From: Panacagrimonas sp052387335
GTDB taxonomy: Bacteria; Pseudomonadota; Gammaproteobacteria; Nevskiales; Nevskiaceae
Length of the DNA: 45,616 nt
Reading direction: 5' to 3'
Assembly (NCBI GenBank): GCA_052387335.1
Contig: JBQTJH010000109.1
Span: 1 to 45,616 of the forward strand
The translations under genes and the position numbers were made by a program. Numbering within the stretch: position 1 is the first letter of the stretch; each line of letters begins with the position of its first letter. This document shows, piece after piece, positions 27,298 to 35,833 of this stretch. Below the pieces are notes generated by a model. That model was not told the origin of the DNA and made no database searches. It saw only the letters and a list, made by a program, of their open reading frames with translations.

Positions 27298-29189
27298 ACC
27301 TCGGCCTTGTCGCCTTCGCGCTCCAGCCAGTCTTTGCGATCGCTCGCACGCTTCTTGGCCAACAGCATGTCCATCAAGGTTTCCGCGGGGTTGTCGTCGA
27401 GTGATAGCTGCACCAGGCGACGCGTGTCGCGCGCCATGGTGGTTTCGCGCAGCTGCAACGGGTTCATCTCGCCCAGACCCTTGAAGCGCGTAACCTGGAT
27501 TTTCGAGCGATTGCCTTCAGCGGTCAGCCGGTCCAGCACGCCCTGCTTTTCCGATTCGTCCAGCGCGTAGTACACGTTCTTGCCAGCGTCGATACGGAAT
27601 AGCGGCGGCATGGCGATGTAGATATGCCCCGCTTCCACCAGCGGCCGGTAATGCCTGAGGAATAGCGCGCACAACAGGGTCGCGATGTGCAGGCCATCAG
27701 AATCCGCGTCGGCCAGCACGCAGACCTTGCCGTAGCGCAGTTGGCTGATGTCCGAAGAGCCTGGATCAACCCCAATCGCGACGCTGATATCGTGGATTTC
27801 CTGAGAGGCTAAAGCCTCGTTGGAATCCACCTCCCAGGTGTTCAGGATTTTTCCGCGCAGCGGCATGATCGCCTGCGTATCGCGATCGCGGGCCTGCTTG
27901 GCGCTGCCACCGGCCGAATCACCTTCCACCAGGAACAGCTCGGTCTGCGACAGATCGGTCAGCACACAATCCGCCAGTTTGCCGGGTAAGGCCGGACAGC
28001 TGGTGATCTTCTTGAGCACGATCTGCTTGGCCAGGCGCATGCGCACATTGGCGTTGGCAATCACCAGCTGCGCCACCAGTTCGCCCTGATCCGGATGCTG
28101 GTTCAGCCATAGGCCGAACGAGTCGTGCACCACGCCGCTGACAAACGCGGCGGTTTCGCGCGAGGAGAGACGCTCCTTGGTCTGCCCTGCGAACTGCGGG
28201 TCCTGCATCTTGACGCTGAGCACATAGGCGCAGCCCTGCCACACGTCTTCCGGCGACAGCTTCATGCCGCGCGGCAGCAGATTGCGGAATTCGCAGAACT
28301 CGCGGATCGCCTCGGTCAGCCCGGTGCGCAGGCCGTTGACATGGGTGCCACCCTGAGCGGTGGGAATCAGATTCACATAGGCCTCGGCGATGGGTTCGCT
28401 CGGACCGTCGCCATTGATCCACACCAGCGCCCAGTCGGCGTGCTCACGTTCACCCTTGAAGCTGCCGACGAAGGGCTCCGCCGGCAGAGTTTCGACGCCT
28501 TGCAGTGAGTCCTTGAGATAATCCACCAACCCGTTTTCGTACTGCCACACCAGCTGTTCGTTATTGATCTGGTCGTCCAGACTCACGCGCAGATTGGGAC
28601 ACAGCACCGCCTTGGCACGCAGAATCTGCTTGAGTCGCGGAACGGAAAATTTCGGCGAATCAAAATATTTCGGATCGGGCCAGAAGCGCACCGATGTACC
28701 TGTCCGCGACTTGGGCACCTGACCTGCCGGCGAAAGCGCGCTGTGCTTGTTGCCGTCGCGAAACTCCATGGCGTATTCGACGGCGCCGCGGCAGACGCGG
28801 ACTTCCAGCTTTGACGACAGCGCGTTGACCACGCTGACGCCGACGCCGTGCAAACCACCGGAAAACTGGTACTGCTTGTTGGAAAACTTCGCGCCCGAAT
28901 GCAGCTTGGTCAGAATCAGTTCGACGCCGCTGACGCCAAATTTCGGATTCACATCCACCGGCATGCCACGACCGTCGTCGCTGACCTGCAAGGATCCGTC
29001 TGCGAACACGACGACATCGATCTTCGAGGCATGCCCGGCCAAGGCCTCGTCGACACCATTGTCGATCACTTCCTGGGCAAGATGATTTGGTCGCGTCGTG
29101 TCCGTGTACATGCCCGGGCGCTTGCGCACCGGGTCCAGGCCTTCGAGAACTTCGATGGCGTCTGCGCCGTAGGTTTTGTCGTTAGCCAT
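27294..29189 (-). CDS. parE: DNA topoisomerase IV subunit B
   Basis: A 631-residue ParE, the ATPase subunit of topoisomerase IV, which unlinks daughter chromosomes with ParC. GHKL motifs are QEVIDNGVDEALAG, VSDDGRGMPVD and GGLHGVGVSVVNALS. The TOPRIM domain has LVEGDSAGGSAKQARDR and DADSDGLHIATLL; the short form without the GyrB insertion marks it as ParE. Length matches E. coli (630). The ATG at 29189 is chosen over 29261, which would add 24 residues before the conserved start. It is followed by the overlapping recQ gene and is divergent from xseB. parC is not in the window. Confidence 0.95.
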
Positions 29190-29270
29190 GAGATGAGCGG
29201 GTAAGAGCGGCGCGAACCGTATCGGATGGTCTGCCGAGCCGCAACCGGACTGCGGCCGCACACGGGCCGT

Positions 29271-29276
29271 TACACT
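29271..29276 (+). promoter_or_regulatory. Candidate -10 element for xseB-ispA
   Basis: GTTACACTAGCG contains TACACT, 28 bases upstream of the xseB ATG. The hexamer 17 bases further upstream (GACTGC) is a poor -35. The position in the short divergent parE/xseB space makes a promoter likely, but this exact element is tentative. Confidence 0.35.
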
Positions 29277-29304
29277 AGCGCCTCATCACCGCCGCTCCGT
29301 CTCC

Positions 29305-29592
29305 ATGCCCAAGCGATCAGAACCCACCGTGCCCACCCTGCCCTTCGAGGCTGCGGCCGATGTGCCGCTGGCGGAAGAAAGCGTCGACGCGGTCGCCCGT
29401 TTCGAACAGGACATGCAGGAACTCGAAGGCATCGTGGCGCAGATGGAAAAGGGCGACTTGCGCCTGGAAGATTCGCTCAAGCTGTTCGAGCGCGGCACCC
29501 AGCTTGCGCGGTCCTGCCGCAAATCCCTGGACACGGCAGAGCTCAAGATCCGCAAGCTGCTTGACGAAGACAGCGACGACACAGGCGTATGA
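29305..29592 (+). CDS. xseB: Exodeoxyribonuclease VII small subunit
   Basis: A 95-residue XseB, the small subunit that associates with XseA in exonuclease VII. The family core FEQDMQELEGIVAQMEKGDL, LEDSLKLFERGTQLARSC and LDTAELKI is complete; the N-terminus has an extra 20-25 residues. The stop overlaps the ispA start as ATGA (29589-29592). The xseB-ispA arrangement is conserved in gammaproteobacteria. xseA is elsewhere. Confidence 0.95.
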   Translation: MPKRSEPTVPTLPFEAAADVPLAEESVDAVARFEQDMQELEGIVAQMEKGDLRLEDSLKLFERGTQLARSCRKSLDTAELKIRKLLDEDSDDTGV

Positions 29593-30491
29593 GCGCGGTC
29601 GCGCACACAACGCGGTTCGAGTCCAGGGTGAACCAGACCTTGGCGCTGTTTTCACAGCAACTAGATCATCAGCTTCCGCCGGCCGCACTGCATCCGGCGC
29701 GTCTGCACGAGGCCATGCGCTACGCCTGTGCCGGCGGCAAGCGCCTGCGTCCGTTACTGGTATACGCAGCCGCCGAGGTGCTGGGCCTTGCGCCCGCAGG
29801 AGCACACAGCTCGGCCTGCGCCATCGAGATGATTCACGCCTATTCGCTGGTGCATGACGACCTACCCGCGATGGACGATGATGATCTGCGCCGCGGCCAG
29901 TCGACCGTGCATAAGCGGTTCGACGAGGCCACCGCCATTCTGGTGGGCGACGCCCTGCAAACCCTGGCCTTCTCGGTGCTGGCACGCGACGAATCCATAC
30001 CCGCGCCGCAACGCCTGCGCATGATCGAAGTGCTGGCCGAGGCCGCCGGCTCGCGCGGCATGGTCGGCGGTCAGGCCATCGACCTCGCCTCCGAACACAA
30101 GCAGCTCAGCCTGGCCGAACTGGAGGCCCTGCATATCCACAAGACCGGCGCGCTGATCCGTGCCTGCCTGCAACTACCCTGTCTGGCCCAGGCCGATCTG
30201 AGCATCGAGCGTGCCCAAGCGCTGGACCGCTACGGCAAGTGCATCGGGCTGGCGTTCCAGATTCAAGATGATGTGCTCGACATCGAGGGCAGCACCGAGA
30301 ATCTAGGCAAGACCGCCGGCAAGGACGAGGTCAGCGGCAAATCCACCTATCCGTCGGTGATGGGCCTGCCGGCCGCCAAGGAGCGTGCGCAAGGATTATT
30401 CGACGACGCGCGTCGCGCACTGAAGCTGTTCGGCGATGCGGCCGATCCACTGCTGTGGCTGGCTGATCACATCCAGGGCCGAGCGCACTGA
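29589..30491 (+). CDS. ispA: Farnesyl diphosphate synthase
   Basis: A 300-residue trans-prenyltransferase that condenses IPP with DMAPP and GPP to farnesyl diphosphate. The first aspartate-rich motif DDLPAMD is at 90-96, the second DDVLD at 227-231, with GKTAGKD and KSTYPS after it. Length and motifs match IspA. It is translationally coupled to xseB. The dxs gene that often follows ispA is absent here; a TonB-dependent receptor gene comes next after 96 bases. Confidence 0.95.
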   Translation: MSAVAHTTRFESRVNQTLALFSQQLDHQLPPAALHPARLHEAMRYACAGGKRLRPLLVYAAAEVLGLAPAGAHSSACAIEMIHAYSLVHDDLPAMDDDDLRRGQSTVHKRFDEATAILVGDALQTLAFSVLARDESIPAPQRLRMIEVLAEAAGSRGMVGGQAIDLASEHKQLSLAELEALHIHKTGALIRACLQLPCLAQADLSIERAQALDRYGKCIGLAFQIQDDVLDIEGSTENLGKTAGKDEVSGKSTYPSVMGLPAAKERAQGLFDDARRALKLFGDAADPLLWLADHIQGRAH

Positions 30492-30587
30492 GCCGGGACG
30501 GCGGGCGCGGCCCGCGCCAGGCACGGCGGGTTCCTCTTGCGGCTTGTCATGTGGCAGATTCATGGGGTCCGGGGAGGACCCAAAGCC

Positions 30588-32990
30588 ATGTGCGGGCGTC
30601 GCTTGCTGCTGATCGCTGCAATGCTCTTCAGCCCGATGTCCTACGGGCAAGACGCCAACGTGCCCGAGATTGCGCTTGTTGCAACGACATCGAGCCCGGC
30701 GGTGTCGTCGACGCGACTGCCCGAAATTCTGGTCACGGCGCAACGCACCGAGCAATTGATTGAAGACGTGCCGATCTCGGTCAGCCTGATCGACGGCGAA
30801 CTCCTGCGCGCCAGCGCCGCGCGCGATCTGGCCGATGCCGCGCCGTATCTGCCCAGCGTGCGTGTTGACGCCAACGATCCGGGGCTGCCGCAGTTGTACA
30901 TCCGCGGTTTTGGCACCAATCCGTTCAATCCGAGTTTCGAAGGTGCCGTCGGCTTCGTGCAGGACGATGTTGCCTTTGGCCGCACCGGCTATTTCAACGA
31001 GGCGCTCTACGACGTGGCGCAGATAGAAGTGCTGCGTGGTCCGCAGGGCACGCTGTTCGGCAAGAATGCCAGCGCTGGCTTGTTCAATGTGATGACGCGC
31101 CAACCCAACAAGGACTGGAGCGGCGACCTGCTTCTAAGCCACGGCGACCCGCATAGTGTGCGCGTCGTAGGCGGCACCGGCGGCGAGTTAGCGGACTGGG
31201 CACGACTGCGCATATCGGGCTTATACCGCGAGGAGGACGGCGAGCTGTTCAACACGCAGCTCGCACGTGACGAGGAGAAGCTGCGCCAACGCGGCGGACG
31301 TGTGCAGCTATTGCTGACGCCGGACTCACCGGTGCAGACGCGTCTGCTGGCACAGACCTCGAACACGCGCGCGGCCTACTGGCCATTCCAGTTGATGCAG
31401 CTGGATACGGACACGCGCAGCTACTTGCAGTCCTTCGACGCGCAGGTGGAAGACAATGCGCTGGATTTTCAGACCTCGATGAACACGCCAGGCTTCATTG
31501 AACGCGGTTCCACCACCTTGAGCCTCAATACACAGTGGCCGATGCAGGATGTGCTGGGCTTGAACGCGCTGACACCCGTGCTGGTGCTGGCGCATTCGAA
31601 ATTTCACATCGGCCAGCTCGATGATCTGGATGTATCGCCCGCCGATATCGCGCGCCTCAACAGTCGCGAGGATCATCGTCAGCGCTCGGCCGAGTTGCGT
31701 TTGAGCGCTGCGGCCGATCAGCTGTTCGGCGTCGGTCAGGGTGTGCAGTTCGTGTTTGGCGCCTATGCTTACGAGGCGCGTTATGACTTCGGCGCGAAAG
31801 TTCGAGTGGGCGAAGATTTTTCCTCCTACGCCCTGACACCGGACCTGCTGCAACTGGCCAGCGGTAACGCCAGTCTCGGCTTGCCGGGAGGAGTCGGTCT
31901 GCCGGGCTTTGCACTGCTGGGCCCTCTGGGCGGCGTGGTGATCGGCGAGGATTTTTTTGCCTTCGACTACGCGCAGGACACCCGCTCGCAGGCACTGTTC
32001 GGAAACCTGAGCCTGAGTCTGACCGAGCACTGGATGCTCAGCGCCGGCCTGCGTCTGAATCAGGAGCGCAAGCACGCGGATGTGGCGGGCGGCGGCAGCT
32101 GCCCCGGAAAGCAGCAGGGCTTGAAGCGTCCCTGCGTGTTTCAAACCCTGGTCTCTGGCCAGGACTACGCGCTACGCGATCTGCGTCGGCGCGAGTCGGA
32201 TGTGTCGCCGCGCCTGGCCTTGCAGTATTTCCTGGCCGAGGCACAGCTATACGCGTCCTATGCGCAGGGCTACAAGAGCGGCGGCTACAACGCCATCTCG
32301 TTCAGCGGCGAGGATGTGGATTTTTCCGAGGAAACCGCGCGCGCGCTTGAACTGGGGCTCAAGGGCCAAGCCTTGAACGCGCGTCTGCGCTACGCGCTGG
32401 CGGTGCATCACACGCGTTTCCAGGACTTGCAGGTGCTCGCCTTCAATGGCGTGTTTTTTGATGTCACCAATGCCGCCTCAGCCTCGTCCGAAGGTCTGGA
32501 GATGGAACTGCAATGGGCCACACCCTGGCCTTGGCTGAGTCTGAGCGGCTCGCTGGGGCTGCTCGACGCGCGTTATGACGACTATCGCGACGCCCCGGCG
32601 CCGGTGGCGCAGGGTATTGGCGCGAGGCAGGACCTGAGCGGGAGACGCATTGCCTTTGCCCCGCGCAGCACGGCGGCGCTCACGCCGAGTGTCGATATTC
32701 CCTGGCGCACACTGCGCCTGGGCGCAGCGCTGGACCTGCTGCATCAGGGCATGCAATTCACCGATACCGATCTGGACCCGGCCACGCGCGTGGCGGCGCA
32801 TAGCCGTATCGACGCGCGCGCCAGCCTGGCGGCGGCCGATGCGGCGTGGTCACTGAGCCTGGGTGCGTCCAATCTCACCGACCGGCGCGTGCTCAACCAG
32901 GTGGTGGACTCGGCGTTCTTTCCCGGAACCTTCAACGCCATCCAGGCGCGCGGGCGGCAGGTGTTCGTAACGCTCAGGGCGCGCTTCTGA
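30588..32990 (+). CDS. TonB-dependent outer-membrane receptor
   Basis: An 800-residue TonB-dependent receptor. A signal peptide (MCGRRLLLIAAMLFSPMSYG) is followed by a TonB box-like PEILVTAQR at 45-53, a plug domain with LPQLYIRGFG and VEVLRGPQG-type IEVLRGPQGTLFGKN, and a beta barrel ending in FVTLRARF with the terminal phenylalanine. The layout resembles the iron-complex/FecA-CirA and xanthomonad 'TonB receptor' group; the ligand cannot be told. A barrel loop has one cysteine pair (GSCPGK...RPCVF). GGAGGA lies upstream of the ATG at 30588; the in-frame ATG at 30537 would precede the signal peptide. It lies just upstream of the two-component pair. Confidence 0.92.
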   Translation: MCGRRLLLIAAMLFSPMSYGQDANVPEIALVATTSSPAVSSTRLPEILVTAQRTEQLIEDVPISVSLIDGELLRASAARDLADAAPYLPSVRVDANDPGLPQLYIRGFGTNPFNPSFEGAVGFVQDDVAFGRTGYFNEALYDVAQIEVLRGPQGTLFGKNASAGLFNVMTRQPNKDWSGDLLLSHGDPHSVRVVGGTGGELADWARLRISGLYREEDGELFNTQLARDEEKLRQRGGRVQLLLTPDSPVQTRLLAQTSNTRAAYWPFQLMQLDTDTRSYLQSFDAQVEDNALDFQTSMNTPGFIERGSTTLSLNTQWPMQDVLGLNALTPVLVLAHSKFHIGQLDDLDVSPADIARLNSREDHRQRSAELRLSAAADQLFGVGQGVQFVFGAYAYEARYDFGAKVRVGEDFSSYALTPDLLQLASGNASLGLPGGVGLPGFALLGPLGGVVIGEDFFAFDYAQDTRSQALFGNLSLSLTEHWMLSAGLRLNQERKHADVAGGGSCPGKQQGLKRPCVFQTLVSGQDYALRDLRRRESDVSPRLALQYFLAEAQLYASYAQGYKSGGYNAISFSGEDVDFSEETARALELGLKGQALNARLRYALAVHHTRFQDLQVLAFNGVFFDVTNAASASSEGLEMELQWATPWPWLSLSGSLGLLDARYDDYRDAPAPVAQGIGARQDLSGRRIAFAPRSTAALTPSVDIPWRTLRLGAALDLLHQGMQFTDTDLDPATRVAAHSRIDARASLAAADAAWSLSLGASNLTDRRVLNQVVDSAFFPGTFNAIQARGRQVFVTLRARF

Positions 32991-33126
32991 ATGGGCCACG
33001 CCTCCCATATTCATGGGCTGATACCGCGCGCAGTACGGGATACGCTGGCTCGGCGTCCGTGTGCACAGGCCCTACGAACCCGATTCGACCGCCGCCGTCG
33101 TGAACTCCTTTCTCGATCATTCGTCC

Positions 33127-33810
33127 ATGTCCGCTGCGCACGCTAAGCGCTGGCGTGTGGCGCTGCTCGAAGACGACGCGGACATGCGCGCCTACTTCGA
33201 GTCCTGCATCAAGGCCAACGCGCAGCTGGAGCTGAGCGCATCGTTCGGCACCCTGGCGGCGGCGCAGGACTGGTTTGGCGCCCATACCGCGGACGTGCTG
33301 CTTACGGATCTGGCGCTGCCGGACGGTCATGGACTGGAACTGATCCACAGCCTGTCGGCCTCGCAACCCGCCTGCGAAATCCTGGTGGTATCGGTGTTCG
33401 GTGACGAGGACAGCGTCATCGCCTGCATCAAGGCCGGCGCATTGGGCTACATCCACAAGGATTCCACCCCTGACGACATTGCCCAGACCATCGTCGACAT
33501 CAAGCACGGCGCCTCGCCGATCTCACCGATGATCGCGCGCAAGATGCTGACCCACCTGCGTACGCCGATACCGGCCGCGCCGAAGCCTGGCGCCATGCCG
33601 CTGCTGTCGCCGCGTGAAACCGAGGTACTGGAACTGATGTCACGCGGCTATTCTTACGCGGAGATCGCCCGCTTCAAGGAAGTGTCCATCCATACCGTGC
33701 AAACCCACATCAAGAATCTGTACGGCAAGCTGGCGGTGCACTCACGCAGCGAGGCAGTGTTTGAAGCCAGCCGAATGGGGCTGCTCAGCAGTTTCAAATC
33801 CGCCGGCTGA
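33127..33810 (+). CDS. NarL/LuxR-type response regulator
   Basis: A 227-residue response regulator. Receiver: acidic pocket ALLEDDADM (Glu15, Asp16), phospho-acceptor Asp61 in LLTDLALPDGHG, serine in ILVVSVFGDED, and lysine in YIHKDSTPDD. The C-terminal LuxR helix-turn-helix has LSPRETEVLELMSRG, YAEIARFKEVSIHTVQTHIKN and LAVHSRSEAVFEA. It should be the partner of the histidine kinase gene that begins 2 bases after its stop. The start is uncertain: the ATG at 33127 fits the receiver best, but the frame is open to 33061 and no clear ribosome site is seen. Confidence 0.9.
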   Translation: MSAAHAKRWRVALLEDDADMRAYFESCIKANAQLELSASFGTLAAAQDWFGAHTADVLLTDLALPDGHGLELIHSLSASQPACEILVVSVFGDEDSVIACIKAGALGYIHKDSTPDDIAQTIVDIKHGASPISPMIARKMLTHLRTPIPAAPKPGAMPLLSPRETEVLELMSRGYSYAEIARFKEVSIHTVQTHIKNLYGKLAVHSRSEAVFEASRMGLLSSFKSAG

Positions 33811-33812
33811 AG

Positions 33813-35636
33813 ATGCGCTCAGGCCGCTTCGGATGGCTGGCGGCCTTGTTCCTGTGCGCCTCCTCCGGGCTTGCGGCAGCGCCGCTGGTGGAGTTGTTGC
33901 CTGGCATGGCGGCCGTGCAAATCGACCAGGTGCAGTCCCTGGCCACAACTCGCTCCGACCCGCCGCCGGACGACGCTGCGTGGCAGGCCACATCGCTGCC
34001 GGACCGCTGGACCTTGTCGCGACCTGCGCACGTGGGCACGGTCTGGTATCGATTCACCGTACGGGCAACAGACGCGCCGCAAAGCCCGGTGGGCTTGGTG
34101 CTGCCGAAAGTGTCGATGAATGCGGATTTCTGGATTAACGGCATGCTGATGGGCCGTCAGGGACGCATGGATGAACCGCTGACGCGCCACTGGAATACCC
34201 CGCTGTTGTTCCAACCGCCTCCGGCCGCATGGCGTCCCGGAGACAACCGTGTCCACGTGCGCGTGAAATCCCTTGCCGGGCAGGACGGCGGTCTCGGTCG
34301 GCTGTGGTTGGGGCCGGCCGACGCGGTTGACGCGATCTACCGAGAACGCAAGTTCTGGCGGTCTACTCTGGTGCTGGTCGGCAATATCTCGGTGATCGCG
34401 CTGGGGCTGTTCTTCCTGTTCATCTGGGCGCGTAAACGCCAGGAAGTGCACTACGGCTATTTCGCCGTGGGCACCCTGTTCTGGGGTTTGTCCAACAGCA
34501 ATCTGGTGATCACCGAACCACCATTGCCGGACCTGGCTTGGGAATGGCTGACGCACATGGCACAGGTGTGGGGGCTGTTGCTACTGGGTCTGTTCGGCCT
34601 GCGCTTTGCTTCCCTGCGCCTGATCACCCTGGAATGGAGCGTGCTGGCCTTCGCCCTGGTCGGCGCCCTGGCCATGGCGGTGGTGCCCGAGTCCTGGCGC
34701 ACGCCGGTGGACTTGATGTTGCTGGTGCCAGTGATTCTCCTGGGCAGCGCCGGCATGATCGCGGTGGCCAGAACCATCCGCCCGCGTCCGCTGCATGATT
34801 ACGTGCTGTTCGGTCTGGCCGCCGCCGCCACCGTGGCCATGGGCGCGCATGACTGGCTGCTCAAGGCGGCGTACCTGCCTTACGAAGACTCCTACGCCCT
34901 GCCCTTTATCGCGCCGGTGCTGCTGGGCGCCATGTCCTGGCTGGTAGCCGGCGAATTCGCACGCGCGCAGCGCAATCTGGCCCAGCTCAACCAAGAACTG
35001 GGCGCGCGAGTCGAGGAACGCGAAAAGCAATTGCGCGACTCCTATGCCCGTCTGGGAGAAAGCGAACGCGAGCGCGCAGTGGTGGCCGAGCGCGCGCGCA
35101 TCCTGCGCGACATGCATGACGGCGTCGGCGCACATCTTTCGGCCGCCATTCGCCAGATTGAAACTGGATCGTCGAGTTCGGCCGACGTGGCGCAATCCCT
35201 GCGCGATTCGCTGGATCAGCTCAAGCTCTCGGTAGATGCCATGAACCTGCCGCCGGGCGACGTCAACGCCCTGCTCGCCTCCATGCGTTATCGCCTGCAA
35301 CCGCGCATCCAGGCGGCGGGCCTGAGTCTGGAATGGCAGGTAGACCCGCTGCCCGTGTGGCAACAGGGCAACAGCGCCGCTATGCGCCACCTGCAATACA
35401 TGCTGTTTGAAGTGTTCTCCAATGCCCTGCAACATGCGCGTGCGCGCCAGCTGTGTCTGCGTGCTCTGGTTGAGCAAGGACGCATTGTGGTGGCGCTGAT
35501 CGATGACGGCCAAGGTTTCCAGGTGCCGCCGGAACAGGCCCTGCGCAGTCTGCGCGAACGCGCCGCCCTGATTGGCGCCGAGCTGGATATCCGCACCGAT
35601 TCCAGCGGCAGCAAGGTCAGCGTGACGCTGGCGTAG
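33813..35636 (+). CDS. Membrane sensor histidine kinase (HisKA_3, seven-helix DISM-like)
   Basis: A 607-residue kinase. A signal peptide (1-23) leads to a periplasmic beta-rich jelly-roll domain (about 24-180, WYRFTVRATDAP, KVSMNADFWINGMLMGRQG), then seven hydrophobic segments between about 185 and 380, a coiled coil (ELGARVEEREKQLRDSY), and a NarX-class phosphoacceptor domain with His435 in RDMHDGVGAHLSAAI. The ATPase domain has Asn537 (FEVFSNALQHA) and the G1 box DDGQGF at 564-569. This is the 7TMR-DISM pattern, in which the jelly roll is thought to bind carbohydrate. It is co-transcribed with the response regulator gene just upstream; the giant protein gene follows. Confidence 0.88.
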   Translation: MRSGRFGWLAALFLCASSGLAAAPLVELLPGMAAVQIDQVQSLATTRSDPPPDDAAWQATSLPDRWTLSRPAHVGTVWYRFTVRATDAPQSPVGLVLPKVSMNADFWINGMLMGRQGRMDEPLTRHWNTPLLFQPPPAAWRPGDNRVHVRVKSLAGQDGGLGRLWLGPADAVDAIYRERKFWRSTLVLVGNISVIALGLFFLFIWARKRQEVHYGYFAVGTLFWGLSNSNLVITEPPLPDLAWEWLTHMAQVWGLLLLGLFGLRFASLRLITLEWSVLAFALVGALAMAVVPESWRTPVDLMLLVPVILLGSAGMIAVARTIRPRPLHDYVLFGLAAAATVAMGAHDWLLKAAYLPYEDSYALPFIAPVLLGAMSWLVAGEFARAQRNLAQLNQELGARVEEREKQLRDSYARLGESERERAVVAERARILRDMHDGVGAHLSAAIRQIETGSSSSADVAQSLRDSLDQLKLSVDAMNLPPGDVNALLASMRYRLQPRIQAAGLSLEWQVDPLPVWQQGNSAAMRHLQYMLFEVFSNALQHARARQLCLRALVEQGRIVVALIDDGQGFQVPPEQALRSLRERAALIGAELDIRTDSSGSKVSVTLA

Positions 35637-35833
35637 CGCAGCCCGGGACCGTCATGGTCAGAGGCGAAACACCGGCCGGACTGTGACCCCCCGCACAGCT
35701 GACGGCCGCATCATCACTATTTCATGGGATGTGACCACAGCCGGTCTTTCCTAGGCTGAATTCCGAACATCGCCGCCCGGCGCCACGCCCGCTTCCCGCG
35801 GGCCGGACGCGGCGAGGGGAAAGTGGAATCCGC

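Noticed and set aside
30492..30587. GGCGCGGCCCGCGCC palindrome after ispA as a terminator
   Set aside because: The loop would be too small for the full palindrome and no T-run follows.
35637..35833. Possible small RNA or riboswitch before the giant gene
   Set aside because: I could not find a convincing conserved fold or terminator; only weak promoter-like hexamers are present.
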